Positions 33,427-42,604 of a DNA stretch of 64,000 bases are shown piece by piece. A model generated the notes under the pieces. It saw nothing but the letters and a program-made list of their open reading frames with translations. It ran no database searches and was not told the DNA's origin. Position 1 is the first letter of the stretch; every line of letters begins with the position of its first letter. The stretch is from Actinomadura luzonensis (GTDB taxonomy: Bacteria; Actinomycetota; Actinomycetes; Streptosporangiales; Streptosporangiaceae): NCBI RefSeq assembly GCF_022664455.2, contig NZ_JAKRKC020000002.1, positions 1,364,001-1,428,000 of the forward strand, written 5' to 3'. The translations under genes and the position numbers were made by a program.

Positions 33427-34836
33427 TCAGCTCGCCCAGTCGAGCAGCGGGCGGGTGTTGCTCGGGTGGCGCAGCTTGGACAGCGACTCCTTCTCCAGCT
33501 GGCGGATCCGCTCCCGGGTCAGGCCCAGGTGCTTGCCGATCTCGTCCAGGGTGTGCGGCTTGCCGTCCACCAGGCCGAAGCGCAGCGCCATGATCTTCGC
33601 CTCGCGCGGCGAGAGGTTGTCGAGCACGCCGCGGAGCTGGTCGCCCAGCAGCTGGCGGTCGACGATCTCCGACGCCTCGGGGGAGTCGACGTCCTCGATG
33701 AGGTCGCCGATCGTGGTCTCGCCGTCCTCGCCGATCGTCGCGTTCAGCGAGATCGGCTGGCGGCTGGTGCGCAGCAGCTCCTCGATCTGGTCGGGGGTCT
33801 TGTCCAGCTCGACGGCCAGCTCCTCGGGCGTGGGCTCGCGCCCCAGGCGCTGGTGCATGTCACGCTCGATGCGCGACAGCTTGGAGAGCATCTCCAGCAC
33901 GTGCACGGGCAGCCGGATCGTGCGGGCCGAGTCGGCGAAGCCGCGCTGGATGGCCTGCCGGATCCACCACATCGCGTACGTGGAGAACTTGAACCCCTTG
34001 GTGTAGTCGAACTTCTCCACGGCCCGGATCAGGCCCAGGTTGCCCTCCTGGACCACGTCCAGCAGCGACATGCCGCGGTCGGTGTACTTCTTGGCCACCG
34101 ACACCACCAGCCGGAGGTTGGCCTCCAGCATGTGGTCCTTGGCGCGCCGGCCGTCCTCGATGACCAGGTGCAGGTCGTCCTGCGCCTCGGGCGAGAGGTT
34201 CGGCTGGGTCTCCAGCTTGTACTCGGCGTACAGCCCGGCCTCGATCCGCCGGGCCAGCTCGACCTCCTGGGCGGCGGTCAGCAGGGTGCGGCGGCCGATC
34301 GACTTCAGGTACGTGTGCACCGAGTCGCCCATGACCGACTGCGTGTCGTCCAGGTCGATCTGCTCGCTCTCCAGCTCGGCCTCGTCGAGCACGAGATCGT
34401 CGGGGACGTCCTCCTCGTGCTCCGGCTTGGGGTCGGCCGGCACCAGGGTCTTCACGTCCGCGGACGCGCCGGTTTTTGCCTTGCCCGCCTTGCGGCCGGT
34501 AGCCTTGGGTCGCGAGGTCGAAGCCTTCGTCGGAGCACCTTCCTCTTGCTCCGCTGCGGGCTTCGGCGCGGTCGTCCTGGTGGTGGTCGTCCTGGTGGTG
34601 GTTCTGCGGGTGGTCTTCCTGGGGGCGGTCCTGCTGAGAGACGGCTCGTTCTCCGCGGCCAGGCTCACGCCGGCCTCGGACAGCTCGCGCAGGATCGTAC
34701 GGCCCTCTGAAGGGCTGACGCCGGCCTCGGCGAACGCGTCACGCAGTTCCGCCAGAGAAAGGTGACCCTGGGAACGTCCTCGTTCGATCAGTTGGTCAAG
34801 AGTCGCGGGTGGGGTCGCCACGGCGGTTCTGGGCAT
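33427..34836 (-). CDS. RNA polymerase sigma factor, RpoD/HrdB-like
   Basis: 469 residues. Region 1.1-like N-terminus (LDQLIERGRSQGHLSLAELRDAF, about 13-55), then a basic Thr-rich linker (RKTTRRTTTRTTTTRTT) and an acidic one, region 1.2 (DSVHTYLKSIGRRTLLTAAQEVELARRIE), region 2 (ANLRLVVSVAKKYTDRGMSLLDVVQEGNLGLIRAVEKFDYTKGFKFSTYAMWWIRQAI), region 3, and the region 4.2 helix-turn-helix (TLDEIGKHLGLTRERIRQLEKESLSKLRH). Region 2.4 (RGFADSARTIRLPVHV) fits recognition of TAnnnT. Region 1.1 argues for a primary-type factor, but actinomycetes have several hrd paralogues, so I cannot say it is the essential one. The ATG follows GGAGGAGG. Confidence 0.93.
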   Translation of the reverse strand: MPRTAVATPPATLDQLIERGRSQGHLSLAELRDAFAEAGVSPSEGRTILRELSEAGVSLAAENEPSLSRTAPRKTTRRTTTRTTTTRTTAPKPAAEQEEGAPTKASTSRPKATGRKAGKAKTGASADVKTLVPADPKPEHEEDVPDDLVLDEAELESEQIDLDDTQSVMGDSVHTYLKSIGRRTLLTAAQEVELARRIEAGLYAEYKLETQPNLSPEAQDDLHLVIEDGRRAKDHMLEANLRLVVSVAKKYTDRGMSLLDVVQEGNLGLIRAVEKFDYTKGFKFSTYAMWWIRQAIQRGFADSARTIRLPVHVLEMLSKLSRIERDMHQRLGREPTPEELAVELDKTPDQIEELLRTSRQPISLNATIGEDGETTIGDLIEDVDSPEASEIVDRQLLGDQLRGVLDNLSPREAKIMALRFGLVDGKPHTLDEIGKHLGLTRERIRQLEKESLSKLRHPSNTRPLLDWAS

Positions 34837-35010
34837 GAGGACACCTCCTCCGTACGGAGTAAGAAGCGATCAGGCAGGTTGTGGCGGGGCGGCTTCGCTG
34901 TCCGCACGGCGCACCAGTATCAATAACGCCAATCTCCGCCATTTGTTCCCGAGGGGACGAAATACCGGAAAAGGGGCAGATGTCGTGTGCCGGCATCGGG
35001 GCCCGGGCGG

Positions 35011-35343
35011 TCACTCCGTGATGTGGAACGTCCCGCTCTCCGTGACCACCGGCATCGGCATGGGCTCCGCGCCCTCCATGCGGTCGTCGCTCCAGTAGCG
35101 GAGCACCTCGTCGGGATCGGGGTTGACCTCCTCGGAGACGACGACGCCGTCGTCCGTGCCGCTCGGGGTCGCGGCGGGCTGCCCGGGCGCGCCGGACGGC
35201 GACGTGCCGCCCACCACCGCCCTGGTCTGCTCGCTCACCCGGTCGAGCCTGCCCGCCGAGGCGGCCGCCGCGATGGACACGCCGCCGGCCACGATCACGC
35301 CGACCACGGCCGCGGATGCCCACATCTTGCGGGTCTGGTCCAT
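35011..35343 (-). CDS. Small anchored/secreted protein with YWSDDRM motif
   Basis: 110 residues from ATG 35343 (RBS GGAGGG). A short cytoplasmic head (MDQTRKMW) and one hydrophobic span (ASAAVVGVIVAGGVSIAAAASA) give a signal anchor or signal peptide. The remainder is a Ser/Pro/Gly-rich linker and EVLRYWSDDRMEGAEPMPMP. This last segment resembles the YWTPERM-A-PM motif that many actinomycete secreted trypsin-like proteases carry just before the protease domain, but here the protein stops 13 residues later. It may be a remnant, a decoy or an independent family. It precedes the sigma factor gene in the same direction by 174 bp. Confidence 0.7.
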   Translation of the reverse strand: MDQTRKMWASAAVVGVIVAGGVSIAAAASAGRLDRVSEQTRAVVGGTSPSGAPGQPAATPSGTDDGVVVSEEVNPDPDEVLRYWSDDRMEGAEPMPMPVVTESGTFHITE

Positions 35344-35386
35344 TCGAGGTCCCTCCTTCTCCCCACTATGACGCAGCGGCACTCCG

Positions 35387-36535
35387 TCAGGTTCCGGCCT
35401 TCAGCCTGACCAGATCGGTCTTGCCGTTCGGCAGGAGGGGCAGCGCGGCGACAAGGCGCAGCTCGCGGGGGGCGGCATGAGGAGGCAGCCTATCGCGGGA
35501 ATATGCCCGCAATTGCTCAAGCGTGGGCGGCGTGTTGGGATCGGCGGGGACCACGACGGCGGTGACCCGTTCGCCCCACTCCTGATCGGGCACGCCGATC
35601 ACGGCGACGTCGGCGACCTCCGGGTGGGTGCCCAGCACGGCGGCCACGGCGGCGGCCACGACCTTCTCGCCGCCGGTGTTGATCACGTCGTCGGCCCGGC
35701 CCAGCACCCGCAGCCGCCCGCCGGCCAGCTCGCCGAGGTCGGAGGTGACGAACCAGCCGCCGTCGAAGGGCGCGGGCTCGCCGGAGCGGTAGCCGGAGAA
35801 CAGCACGGGGCCGGCGATCCTGATCAGGCCGTCCGCGCCGATCTTGAGATCTACATTGTAAAGGGGCTGGCCGTCGTACACGCAGCCGCCGCTGGTCTCG
35901 CTGCTGCCGTACGACATCACCACCCGCGCGCCGAGGTCCCTGGCACGCTCCACCAGGCCGGGACGGGGCGCGGCGCCGCCCAGCAGGATCGTCCTGAACA
36001 CCGACAGGTCGGTCTCCAGCTCCACCAGCCGGTGGAGCTGCGTGGGCACCAGCGAGACGTGCTGCGCCCCCGACTCCAGCACCGCGCGCGCGTCGAAGCC
36101 CGCGTGGATGATCGGCTCGCTGCCCGACAGCAGCGCGCGCACCAGCACCTGGAGGCCGGAGACGTGCGCGACCGGCAGGCAGCACAGCCAGCGCTCGCCC
36201 TTGGACGCCTCCAGGCGGCGCAGCGAGGACGCCGCGGAGGCGCGCAGCGCGGTGGCCGACAACATGACGCCCTTGGGCGCGCCGGTGCTGCCGCTGGTGG
36301 CGATCACGACGGCGACGTCCTCCGGCACGCCCTGCCCGCCTTCGTACGGCTCGCCGTCCACGTGGGTGGGCCGCAGCGCGGCGACGACGGCGGCGGCGGA
36401 GGGCCCGGGCGCGAGCGGCAGCACCGCCGGGCCGCTGCCGTCGAGCGCCCGCCGGACGGCCGTGAACAGGGCAGGCCCCGGAGGCTGCACAATGGCATGC
36501 AGCGGGCGGTCCGGATGCGACGGGTTCCTCCACAT
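35387..36535 (-). CDS. menE: o-Succinylbenzoate-CoA ligase
   Basis: 382 residues of an ANL-superfamily adenylating enzyme: P-loop-like VIATSGSTGAPKGVMLS, YGSSETSGGCVYDG, VTSDLGEL, GRADDVINTGGEKV and the C-terminal catalytic Lys in LPNGKTDLVRL. It activates o-succinylbenzoate to its CoA thioester in menaquinone synthesis; the assignment rests on the menC and menD neighbours and on its short length (about 380, as in actinobacterial MenE). The ATG at 36535 has TAACCT 7 nt upstream on its strand, so the message may be leaderless. Divergent from menC with only a few dozen bases between. Confidence 0.9.
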   Translation of the reverse strand: MWRNPSHPDRPLHAIVQPPGPALFTAVRRALDGSGPAVLPLAPGPSAAAVVAALRPTHVDGEPYEGGQGVPEDVAVVIATSGSTGAPKGVMLSATALRASAASSLRRLEASKGERWLCCLPVAHVSGLQVLVRALLSGSEPIIHAGFDARAVLESGAQHVSLVPTQLHRLVELETDLSVFRTILLGGAAPRPGLVERARDLGARVVMSYGSSETSGGCVYDGQPLYNVDLKIGADGLIRIAGPVLFSGYRSGEPAPFDGGWFVTSDLGELAGGRLRVLGRADDVINTGGEKVVAAAVAAVLGTHPEVADVAVIGVPDQEWGERVTAVVVPADPNTPPTLEQLRAYSRDRLPPHAAPRELRLVAALPLLPNGKTDLVRLKAGT

Positions 36536-36593
36536 GCTCGTAAGGTTAATGGCGACAGGTCGGACAGGTGCGCAGGGAAAGCGGGGGAGGGTC

Positions 36594-37529
36594 GTGGCGC
36601 GTTCTCCCGAGGCCCCCGTGGTCTTCAGGATCCCGATGCGGACACGGTTCCGGGGGCAGACCGTCAGGGAGGGCGTGCTGCTGCGCGGCCCGGCCGGATG
36701 GGGCGAGTTCTCGCCGTTCCCCGAGTACGGCCCGCGCGAGTGCGCCCGGTGGCTGGCCTGCGCCCGCGAGGCGGCCTTCGAGGGCTGGCCGGCGCCGGTG
36801 CGCGAGCGGGTGCCGGTCAACGCCACCGTCCCGGCCGTGGACCCCGAGGAGGCGCACGCCATCGTGCGGCGCTCCGGCTGCGGCACGGCCAAGGTCAAGG
36901 TGGCCGAGCGCGGGCAGACGTTCGACGACGACGTGGCGAGGGTGGAGGCGGTGCGCGACGCGCTCGGCCCGTCCGGGCGGCTGCGGGTCGACGTCAACGG
37001 CGCCTGGAGCGTCGACGAGGCGGTCTCCCGGCTGAAGCGCCTGGACAAGTACGAGCTGGAGTACGCCGAGCAGCCGTGCGCCACGCTGGAGGAGCTGGCC
37101 GCGGTGCGGCGGGCCTGCGACGTGCCGATCGCGGCCGACGAGTCGATCCGGCGCGCCGAGGACCCGCTGCGGGTGCGCGCGGCCGAGGCGGCCGACGTGG
37201 CGGTGGTCAAGGTGCAGCCGCTCGGCGGAGTGCGTGAGGCGCTGCGCGTGGTGGAGGCGTGCGGGCTGCCGGCCGTGGTCTCCAGCGCCGTGGAGACGTC
37301 CGTGGGGCTGGCGGCGGGGCTGGCGCTGGCCGCGGCGCTGCCGTCGCTGCCGTACGCGTGCGGGCTCGGCACGATGGCGCTGCTGAGCGGCGACGTCGTG
37401 GACGACTCGCTGGTGCCCGTCGGCGGCGAGCTGACGGTCCGCCGTCCCGAGGTGAATTTTCAGCTTTTGTCGGCATTCGAAATTGACTCTCCCCAGTGGC
37501 TCCGCCGGATGCAGGAGGCATCACGTTGA
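36594..37529 (+). CDS. menC: o-Succinylbenzoate synthase
   Basis: 311 residues of the enolase superfamily. Catalytic and metal residues are in order: Lys pair in TAKVKV, Asp in DVNGAW, Glu in EYAEQP, Asp in AADESIRR and Lys in AVVKVQP; the opening FRIPMRTRFRGQTVREG is characteristic of actinobacterial MenC. It dehydrates SHCHC to o-succinylbenzoate. I chose GTG 36594, preceded by GGGGGAGG, because TAAGGT (36541-36546) looks like its -10, which would place transcription start after the alternative ATG at 36549. TTG of menD overlaps the TGA stop. Confidence 0.92.
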   Translation: MARSPEAPVVFRIPMRTRFRGQTVREGVLLRGPAGWGEFSPFPEYGPRECARWLACAREAAFEGWPAPVRERVPVNATVPAVDPEEAHAIVRRSGCGTAKVKVAERGQTFDDDVARVEAVRDALGPSGRLRVDVNGAWSVDEAVSRLKRLDKYELEYAEQPCATLEELAAVRRACDVPIAADESIRRAEDPLRVRAAEAADVAVVKVQPLGGVREALRVVEACGLPAVVSSAVETSVGLAAGLALAAALPSLPYACGLGTMALLSGDVVDDSLVPVGGELTVRRPEVNFQLLSAFEIDSPQWLRRMQEASR

Positions 37530-39187
37530 ACCCCGCGACCGCGCTGGCCACCGTGCTGGTCGACGAGCTGGTGCGCTGCGGCCTGACCGACGTGGTGCTC
37601 GCGCCCGGCTCGCGCTCGGCCCCGCTGGCGCTGGCGCTGCACGCCGAGTCGCGGGTGCGCCTGCACGTGCGCATCGACGAGCGCTCGGCGTCGTACCTGG
37701 CGCTGGGGCTGGCCAAGCGGGCCGAGCGGCCGGTGGCGCTGATCTGCTCCTCCGGCACCGCCACCGCCAACTTCCACCCGGCCGTGATCGAGGCCGCCGA
37801 GTCCGGCGTCCCGCTGCTGGTGCTCACCGCCGACCGGCCGCCCGAGCTGCGCGGCACCGGCGCCAACCAGACGATCGACCAGATCAAGGTGTACGGCGGC
37901 GCGGTGCGCTGGTTCGCCGAGGTCGGCGCGCCCGAGGACCGCCCCGGCCAGGTCGCCTACTGGCGGTCGCTGGCCTGCCGCGCCTACCAGCGCGCCGCCG
38001 GCCCGGCCGGCGCCGGCCCCGTCCACCTCAACCTGGCCTTCCGCGAGCCGCTCATCCCCGACGGCGACAACGACTGGTGCGAGCCGCTGGACGGCGGCGC
38101 GGCCGGCCCCTGGGTGCGGGCCCGCGTCGCGCCGCCGCCCATCGCCCTGCACATCCCGCCCACCCGGCGCGGCGTGCTCGTCGTCGGCGACGGCGCCGCC
38201 AACGTGCGCCGCTACGTCGCCGCCGCCGGCATGGCCGGCTGGCCGGTGCTGTCGGAGCCCAACGGCGGCGCCCGCTACGGCGACCACGCCGTCTCCACCT
38301 ACCACTACCTGCTCGGCACGCCCGAGTTCGCCGACGCCCACCGGCCCGACGTGGTCGTCACGCTCGGCCGGCCCGGGCTGTCGCGGCCGCTGCTGTCGTG
38401 GCTGCGGCGGGCCGGCGAGCACATCGTGGTCGCCCCCGACCTCGACCGCTGGCCCGACCCGACCCGCTCGGCCACCCAGGTCGCGCAGGCCGTCGAGATC
38501 CCGGTCGCGGCCGGCGACGACAGCTGGCTGCACGCCTGGCGGCACGCCGACCAGGCGGCGCGGGCCGCCGTCGACGAGGTGCTCGACGCCTCCGGGCTGA
38601 GCGAGCCGCGCCTCGCCCGCGACCTCGTCGACGCCCTGCCGAACGGGGCGCTGCTGTTCTGCGGCTCCTCCATGCCGATCCGCGACCTCGACCAGGCGAT
38701 GCGGCCGCGGCGCGGCATCCGGCTCATGGCCAACCGGGGCGCCTCCGGCATCGACGGGCTGGTCTCCACGGCGATGGGGGCGGCGCTGGCGCACAACGGG
38801 CCGTCGTACGCGCTGCTCGGCGACCTGACGTTCCTGCACGACCAGAACGGCCTGATCCTCGGCCCCCGCGAGCCGCGGCCCGACCTGTGCCTGGTCGTGG
38901 TCAACAACGACGGGGGCGGCATCTTCTCGCTGCTGCCGCAGGCCGCGGTGCGCGACCCGTTCGAGCGGGTCTTCGGCACGCCGCACGGGGTCGACCTCGG
39001 GTACGTGGCGGCTGCCACCGGGACGCCGTACACGCTGGTGTCGGACCTCGCGGACCTGCCGAAGGCGCTGCGCGGCGAAGGGCCCCGGGTGGTCGAGGTG
39101 CGCACCGACCGCGAGGAGAACGTGCTGGTGCACGCCCGCCTGCGCGACGCCGCGCAGGAGGCCGTGCGCGCCGCCCTGGCCGCCTGA
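37526..39187 (+). CDS. menD: SEPHCHC synthase (menaquinone)
   Basis: 553 residues, start TTG 37526 after GGAGG and overlapping the menC stop (TTGA). ThDP-dependent enzyme joining isochorismate and 2-oxoglutarate. N-terminal VLVDELVRCGLTDVVLAPGSRSAPLALAL and IDERSASYLALGLAKR (with the catalytic Glu), SGTATANFHPAVIEA, and the C-terminal ThDP/Mg motif GDLTFLHDQNGLI with VVVNNDGGGIFSLLPQ. Length and motifs are normal. With menE and menC it forms a partial classical menaquinone cluster; menF, menH, menB and menA are not in the window. Confidence 0.95.
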   Translation: MNPATALATVLVDELVRCGLTDVVLAPGSRSAPLALALHAESRVRLHVRIDERSASYLALGLAKRAERPVALICSSGTATANFHPAVIEAAESGVPLLVLTADRPPELRGTGANQTIDQIKVYGGAVRWFAEVGAPEDRPGQVAYWRSLACRAYQRAAGPAGAGPVHLNLAFREPLIPDGDNDWCEPLDGGAAGPWVRARVAPPPIALHIPPTRRGVLVVGDGAANVRRYVAAAGMAGWPVLSEPNGGARYGDHAVSTYHYLLGTPEFADAHRPDVVVTLGRPGLSRPLLSWLRRAGEHIVVAPDLDRWPDPTRSATQVAQAVEIPVAAGDDSWLHAWRHADQAARAAVDEVLDASGLSEPRLARDLVDALPNGALLFCGSSMPIRDLDQAMRPRRGIRLMANRGASGIDGLVSTAMGAALAHNGPSYALLGDLTFLHDQNGLILGPREPRPDLCLVVVNNDGGGIFSLLPQAAVRDPFERVFGTPHGVDLGYVAAATGTPYTLVSDLADLPKALRGEGPRVVEVRTDREENVLVHARLRDAAQEAVRAALAA

Positions 39188-39219
39188 GCCGCCCTATCCC
39201 CGGCTGTCGGCCTGTCGGC

Positions 39220-40116
39220 CTACCGGCCGAGGACCGTCAGCAGGCGGTTGAGCGGGCCGTCCAGGCCCCAGCGGTCGGCCAGCGCCACCAGCGCCTCCGG
39301 GTCGCGCGGCTTGGCCGGCAGCGTGAGGTCGGCGTCGGGGAGCGGCGCGTCGTGCGCCACCTTCACCACGGCGGGCGCGGCGCGCAGGTAGTCGCGGGCG
39401 GCGGCCAGCTTGGTGCGGCTGCCCGCCGGGAAGCCGTCGGACTCGCCCGCGTCCAGGGCCGCCAGCATCGCCGGCAGCGAGCCGAAACGGGTGATGAGGG
39501 CGGCGGCGGTCTTCTCGCCGACGCCCGCCACGCCCGGCAGGCCGTCGCTGGGATCGCCGCGCAGGGTGGCGAAGTCGGCGTAGGCGCGGCCCGGGACGCC
39601 GTACTTGCCGGTGACGAACTCCTCGTCCACGATCTGCAGGTTGCGGATGCCGCGGGCGGTGTAGAGCACCCGGACCGGGCGGGCGTCGTCCACGAGCTGG
39701 AACAGGTCGCGGTCGCCGGTGACGATGTCGACCGCGCCGCGGCCCGCCCGGTGGGTGAGGGTGCCGATCACGTCGTCGGCCTCGTACCCGGGCGACTCCA
39801 GGCGGGCGACGCCGAGCGCGTCCAGCACCTCGTTGATGATCGCGACCTGCGGCACCAGCGTCTCCGGCACCTCCTCCGCCTCGCCCTGGGCGACCCGATG
39901 GGCCTTGTACGTCGGGATCGCCGCCACCCGGAACGCCGGCCGCCAGTCGGCGTCCATCGTGGCCACCAGCTCGGCGGGCGCGTGGTCGCGCACCAGCGTG
40001 GCGATCATGTCGATGAGGCCGCGGACCGCGTTGACGGGCGTGCCGTCCGGCGCCTTGATGGTCTCCGGCACGCCGAAGAAGGCGCGGAAGTAGAGGGACG
40101 GGGTGTCCAGAAGCAT
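39220..40116 (-). CDS. Stand-alone 5'-3' exonuclease (53EXO/PIN-like)
   Basis: 298 residues from ATG 40116; a GTG at 40122 sharing the G of the upstream TAG stop is an alternative. It corresponds to the N-terminal exonuclease domain of DNA polymerase I without the polymerase: MLLDTPSLYFRAFFG, the acidic cluster YEADDVIGTL and VTGDRDLFQLV, and the helix-hairpin-helix GLPGVAGVGEKTAAALI. By family it removes RNA primers and flaps from DNA. It overlaps or abuts the phosphatase gene upstream, so the two are co-transcribed. Confidence 0.92.
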   Translation of the reverse strand: MLLDTPSLYFRAFFGVPETIKAPDGTPVNAVRGLIDMIATLVRDHAPAELVATMDADWRPAFRVAAIPTYKAHRVAQGEAEEVPETLVPQVAIINEVLDALGVARLESPGYEADDVIGTLTHRAGRGAVDIVTGDRDLFQLVDDARPVRVLYTARGIRNLQIVDEEFVTGKYGVPGRAYADFATLRGDPSDGLPGVAGVGEKTAAALITRFGSLPAMLAALDAGESDGFPAGSRTKLAAARDYLRAAPAVVKVAHDAPLPDADLTLPAKPRDPEALVALADRWGLDGPLNRLLTVLGR

Positions 40117-40121
40117 CAGCA

Positions 40122-41324
40122 CTACCCCAGTATGCCGACCCCCAGCAGGCACGCGTCGTCCTCCGGGTTGGGGCCGCCGATGTCGGCCAGCAGCTTGTCC
40201 AGCCCGGGCTCCAGGTCGCGGCCCGGCACGTCGCGGGCGGCGGCCAGCACCAGGTCGAGACCGACGTCGAGGTCGCGGGTGCGCCGCTCCACCAGCCCGT
40301 CGGTGAACATCAGCAGCACGTCGCCCGGCAGCAGCCGCGTCATGGCCAGCTCGTACGGCCGCCCGGCCGCGGCCCCCAGCAGCACCCCGCGCGGCGGGTC
40401 CAGCCGGGTCGCCTTCCCCTCGCGCACCAGGACCGGCGCCAGGTGCCCCGCCTGGCCCCAGGCGAACACCCTCGTGCGCGCGTCGAGATGGCCGATGACG
40501 GCCGTGGCGGTGGTGTCCCTGAACTGGTGCAGCACCAGCTCGTTCAGCCAGTCGAGCAGCCGGTGCGCGGGCCGGCCCGTCATGGCCAGCCCCACCAGGG
40601 CGTGCCGGAGCTGCGCCATGTGGGCGATGGCGGGCAGGCCGTGGCCGGAGACGTCGCCGACGGCCAGCAGCAGCCGGCCGTCGGGGGCCGGGGCCGCCTC
40701 GAACCAGTCGCCGCCCAGGTTCGCGGTCTTCTCGGCGGGCACGTACCGCACCGCCACCCGCAGGTCCGGCAGGGCCGGCGGGCAGGTGGGGTCGGGCAGG
40801 ATCGCCTCGCGCAGCGCCAGCATCACGTGGCGCTCCTCGGCGGCCCGCTCGCGCGCCTCCAGGAGCTGGCGGCGCGACTCCGACATCATCCGCTCGGCGC
40901 GGCGGCGGCCGGTGATGTCCTGGATGACGCCGTGCAGGCCGACCGGGCCGCCGCCGCTCATCAGCGGCTCCAGCACCACGCGCACGTCGCGGAGGTCGCT
41001 CCAGTTGCCGCCGCGGCGGATGCGCAGCTCGGCCTGGACCGGCTCCGCCCCGCGCAGCGCGGACCACAGCAGCCGGTCCAGCGCCGCCACATCGGCCGGA
41101 TCGACGTGCTCGGCCAGCCGGGGCAGCGCGATCGGGCCCTCGCCCGGGTCGCGGCCGAAGATCGTGTAGACCTGGTCGGACCAGGTCGTCTCGCCGGTGT
41201 GGAAGTGCCACTCGGCCCAGCCCATGTTGCCGAGCCGCTGCGCGTGGGCCAGCCGCACGGCCAGCATCTCCGCGTCGGTGTCCGGCCCGAGCAGCGCCGC
41301 CGCGCTCATGACGTCGACCATCAT
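40122..41324 (-). CDS. PAS domain plus SpoIIE-type PP2C phosphatase
   Basis: 400 residues. Residues 25-140 are a PAS/PAC sensor (GWAEWHFHTGETTWSDQVYTIFG, LHGVIQDITGRRRAERMM), then a coiled-coil linker, then from about 175 a SpoIIE/RsbU phosphatase: LGGDWFEAAPAPDGRLLLAVGDVSGHGLPAIAHMAQLR supplies the metal-binding Gly-Asp pairs and LMFTDGLVERRTRD the later Asp. Such proteins usually dephosphorylate anti-anti-sigma factors and tune sigma-B-type responses. No membrane span, so it senses a cytosolic signal. Start ATG 41324 (an internal ATG at 41309 is possible). Confidence 0.92.
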   Translation of the reverse strand: MMVDVMSAAALLGPDTDAEMLAVRLAHAQRLGNMGWAEWHFHTGETTWSDQVYTIFGRDPGEGPIALPRLAEHVDPADVAALDRLLWSALRGAEPVQAELRIRRGGNWSDLRDVRVVLEPLMSGGGPVGLHGVIQDITGRRRAERMMSESRRQLLEARERAAEERHVMLALREAILPDPTCPPALPDLRVAVRYVPAEKTANLGGDWFEAAPAPDGRLLLAVGDVSGHGLPAIAHMAQLRHALVGLAMTGRPAHRLLDWLNELVLHQFRDTTATAVIGHLDARTRVFAWGQAGHLAPVLVREGKATRLDPPRGVLLGAAAGRPYELAMTRLLPGDVLLMFTDGLVERRTRDLDVGLDLVLAAARDVPGRDLEPGLDKLLADIGGPNPEDDACLLGVGILG

Positions 41325-41464
41325 CTCACTCTCAAAGCGCAGTGGATCTGGACAATTGTTCCCACACTACGTGATCGGCAAGGAACGGAGTGTAGCGATG
41401 CCGGAAGGTCTGGCGAGAGCTTTCCGCGGATTTTAGGCGGGCCGGGCGCGAGTAGATTGGGCCT

Positions 41465-42574
41465 GTGACGTCCTCAGACCTGTATCCCGTGTCCCGGCTG
41501 GCCGCCGTCCAGGAGGCGACGGCCAAGGGCGGCCTCGACGCGCTGCTCCTCACTCCCGGCCCTGACCTCCGCTACGTCAGCGGCTACGACGCCAAGCCAC
41601 TGGAGCGGCTGACCTGCCTCGTGGTGCCCGCGGCCGGCGAGCCGTACATGCTGGTGCCCCGGCTGGAGCTGCCCGCCGCCGAGGCCTCGCCCGCCTCGCG
41701 GCTCGGCCTGGAGTTCGTGGCCTGGGACGAGACCGACGACCCCTACGCGATCGCCGCCGCCCGGCTCGGCCTGCCGGCGAAGGTGGGCCTCGCCGACCGC
41801 ATGTGGGCCATGTCGTCGCTGCGGTTCCGCGAGGTGCTGCCCGGTGCCGAGCAGGTGCTGGCCGGCAGCGTGCTGCGGGAGCTGCGGATGCGCAAGTCAC
41901 CGGCCGAGGTGGCCGCGCTGCGCGAGGCGGGGGAGGCCATCGACGCCGTCCACCGCCAGGTGCCCGGGCTGCTGCGGGCCGGGCGCACCGAGCGCGAGGT
42001 GGCGCGCGACATCGCCGAGGCCATCCTCGCCGCGGGCCACGCCACGGTCGACTTCGTGATCGTCGCCTCCGGCCCCAACGGCGCGAGCCCGCACCACGAC
42101 GTCTCCGACCGCGTCATCCAGGCCGGCGAGCCCGTCGTGGTCGACATCGGCGGCCAGCTCCACAACGGCTACTGCTCCGACTCCACCCGCGTCTACAGCG
42201 TCGGCGAGCCGCCCGCCGGCTTCGCCGCCTACTACGAGGTGCTGCGCCAGGCGCAGGAGGCCGCCTGCGCGGCCGTGCGGCCCGGCGTGACCTGCGAGTC
42301 CGTCGACGCCGCCGCCCGCGACCTCATCGCGGCGGCCGGGCACGGCGAGCACTTCGTGCACCGCACCGGGCACGGCATCGGCATCGAGACGCACGAGGAG
42401 CCGTACATCGTGGCGGGCAACCGCGAGCCGCTGGAGCCCGGGCACGCCTTCTCCGTCGAGCCCGGCATCTACCTGCCCGGGCGGCACGGCGCGCGCATCG
42501 AGGACATCGTCGTGTGCACCGAGACCGGCGGCGAGCGGCTCAACAACACCACCCGCGAGCTGGTGGTCGTCTGA
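41465..42574 (+). CDS. M24-family aminopeptidase P/Xaa-Pro dipeptidase
   Basis: 369 residues, start GTG 41465. A creatinase-like N-domain (LLTPGPDLRYVSGYDAKPLERLTCLVVPA) precedes the pita-bread fold with all five metal ligands: Asp in VVVDIGG, Asp in CSDSTRVY, His in HRTGHGIG, Glu in FSVEPGIY and Glu in ARIEDIV. It should cleave X-Pro bonds with two Mn or Co ions. TAGATT at 41453-41458 ends 6 nt before the GTG, so transcription probably starts at the start codon (leaderless). Divergent from the PAS-SpoIIE phosphatase gene. Confidence 0.93.
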   Translation: MTSSDLYPVSRLAAVQEATAKGGLDALLLTPGPDLRYVSGYDAKPLERLTCLVVPAAGEPYMLVPRLELPAAEASPASRLGLEFVAWDETDDPYAIAAARLGLPAKVGLADRMWAMSSLRFREVLPGAEQVLAGSVLRELRMRKSPAEVAALREAGEAIDAVHRQVPGLLRAGRTEREVARDIAEAILAAGHATVDFVIVASGPNGASPHHDVSDRVIQAGEPVVVDIGGQLHNGYCSDSTRVYSVGEPPAGFAAYYEVLRQAQEAACAAVRPGVTCESVDAAARDLIAAAGHGEHFVHRTGHGIGIETHEEPYIVAGNREPLEPGHAFSVEPGIYLPGRHGARIEDIVVCTETGGERLNNTTRELVVV

Positions 42575-42604
42575 GCCGCGCCACCCTGTCGCCCGTCCTT
42601 CGCC

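Noticed and set aside
37483..41169. 1228-codon plus-strand frame
   Set aside because: It crosses the menD gene out of frame and two minus-strand genes; composition is that of a shadow frame.
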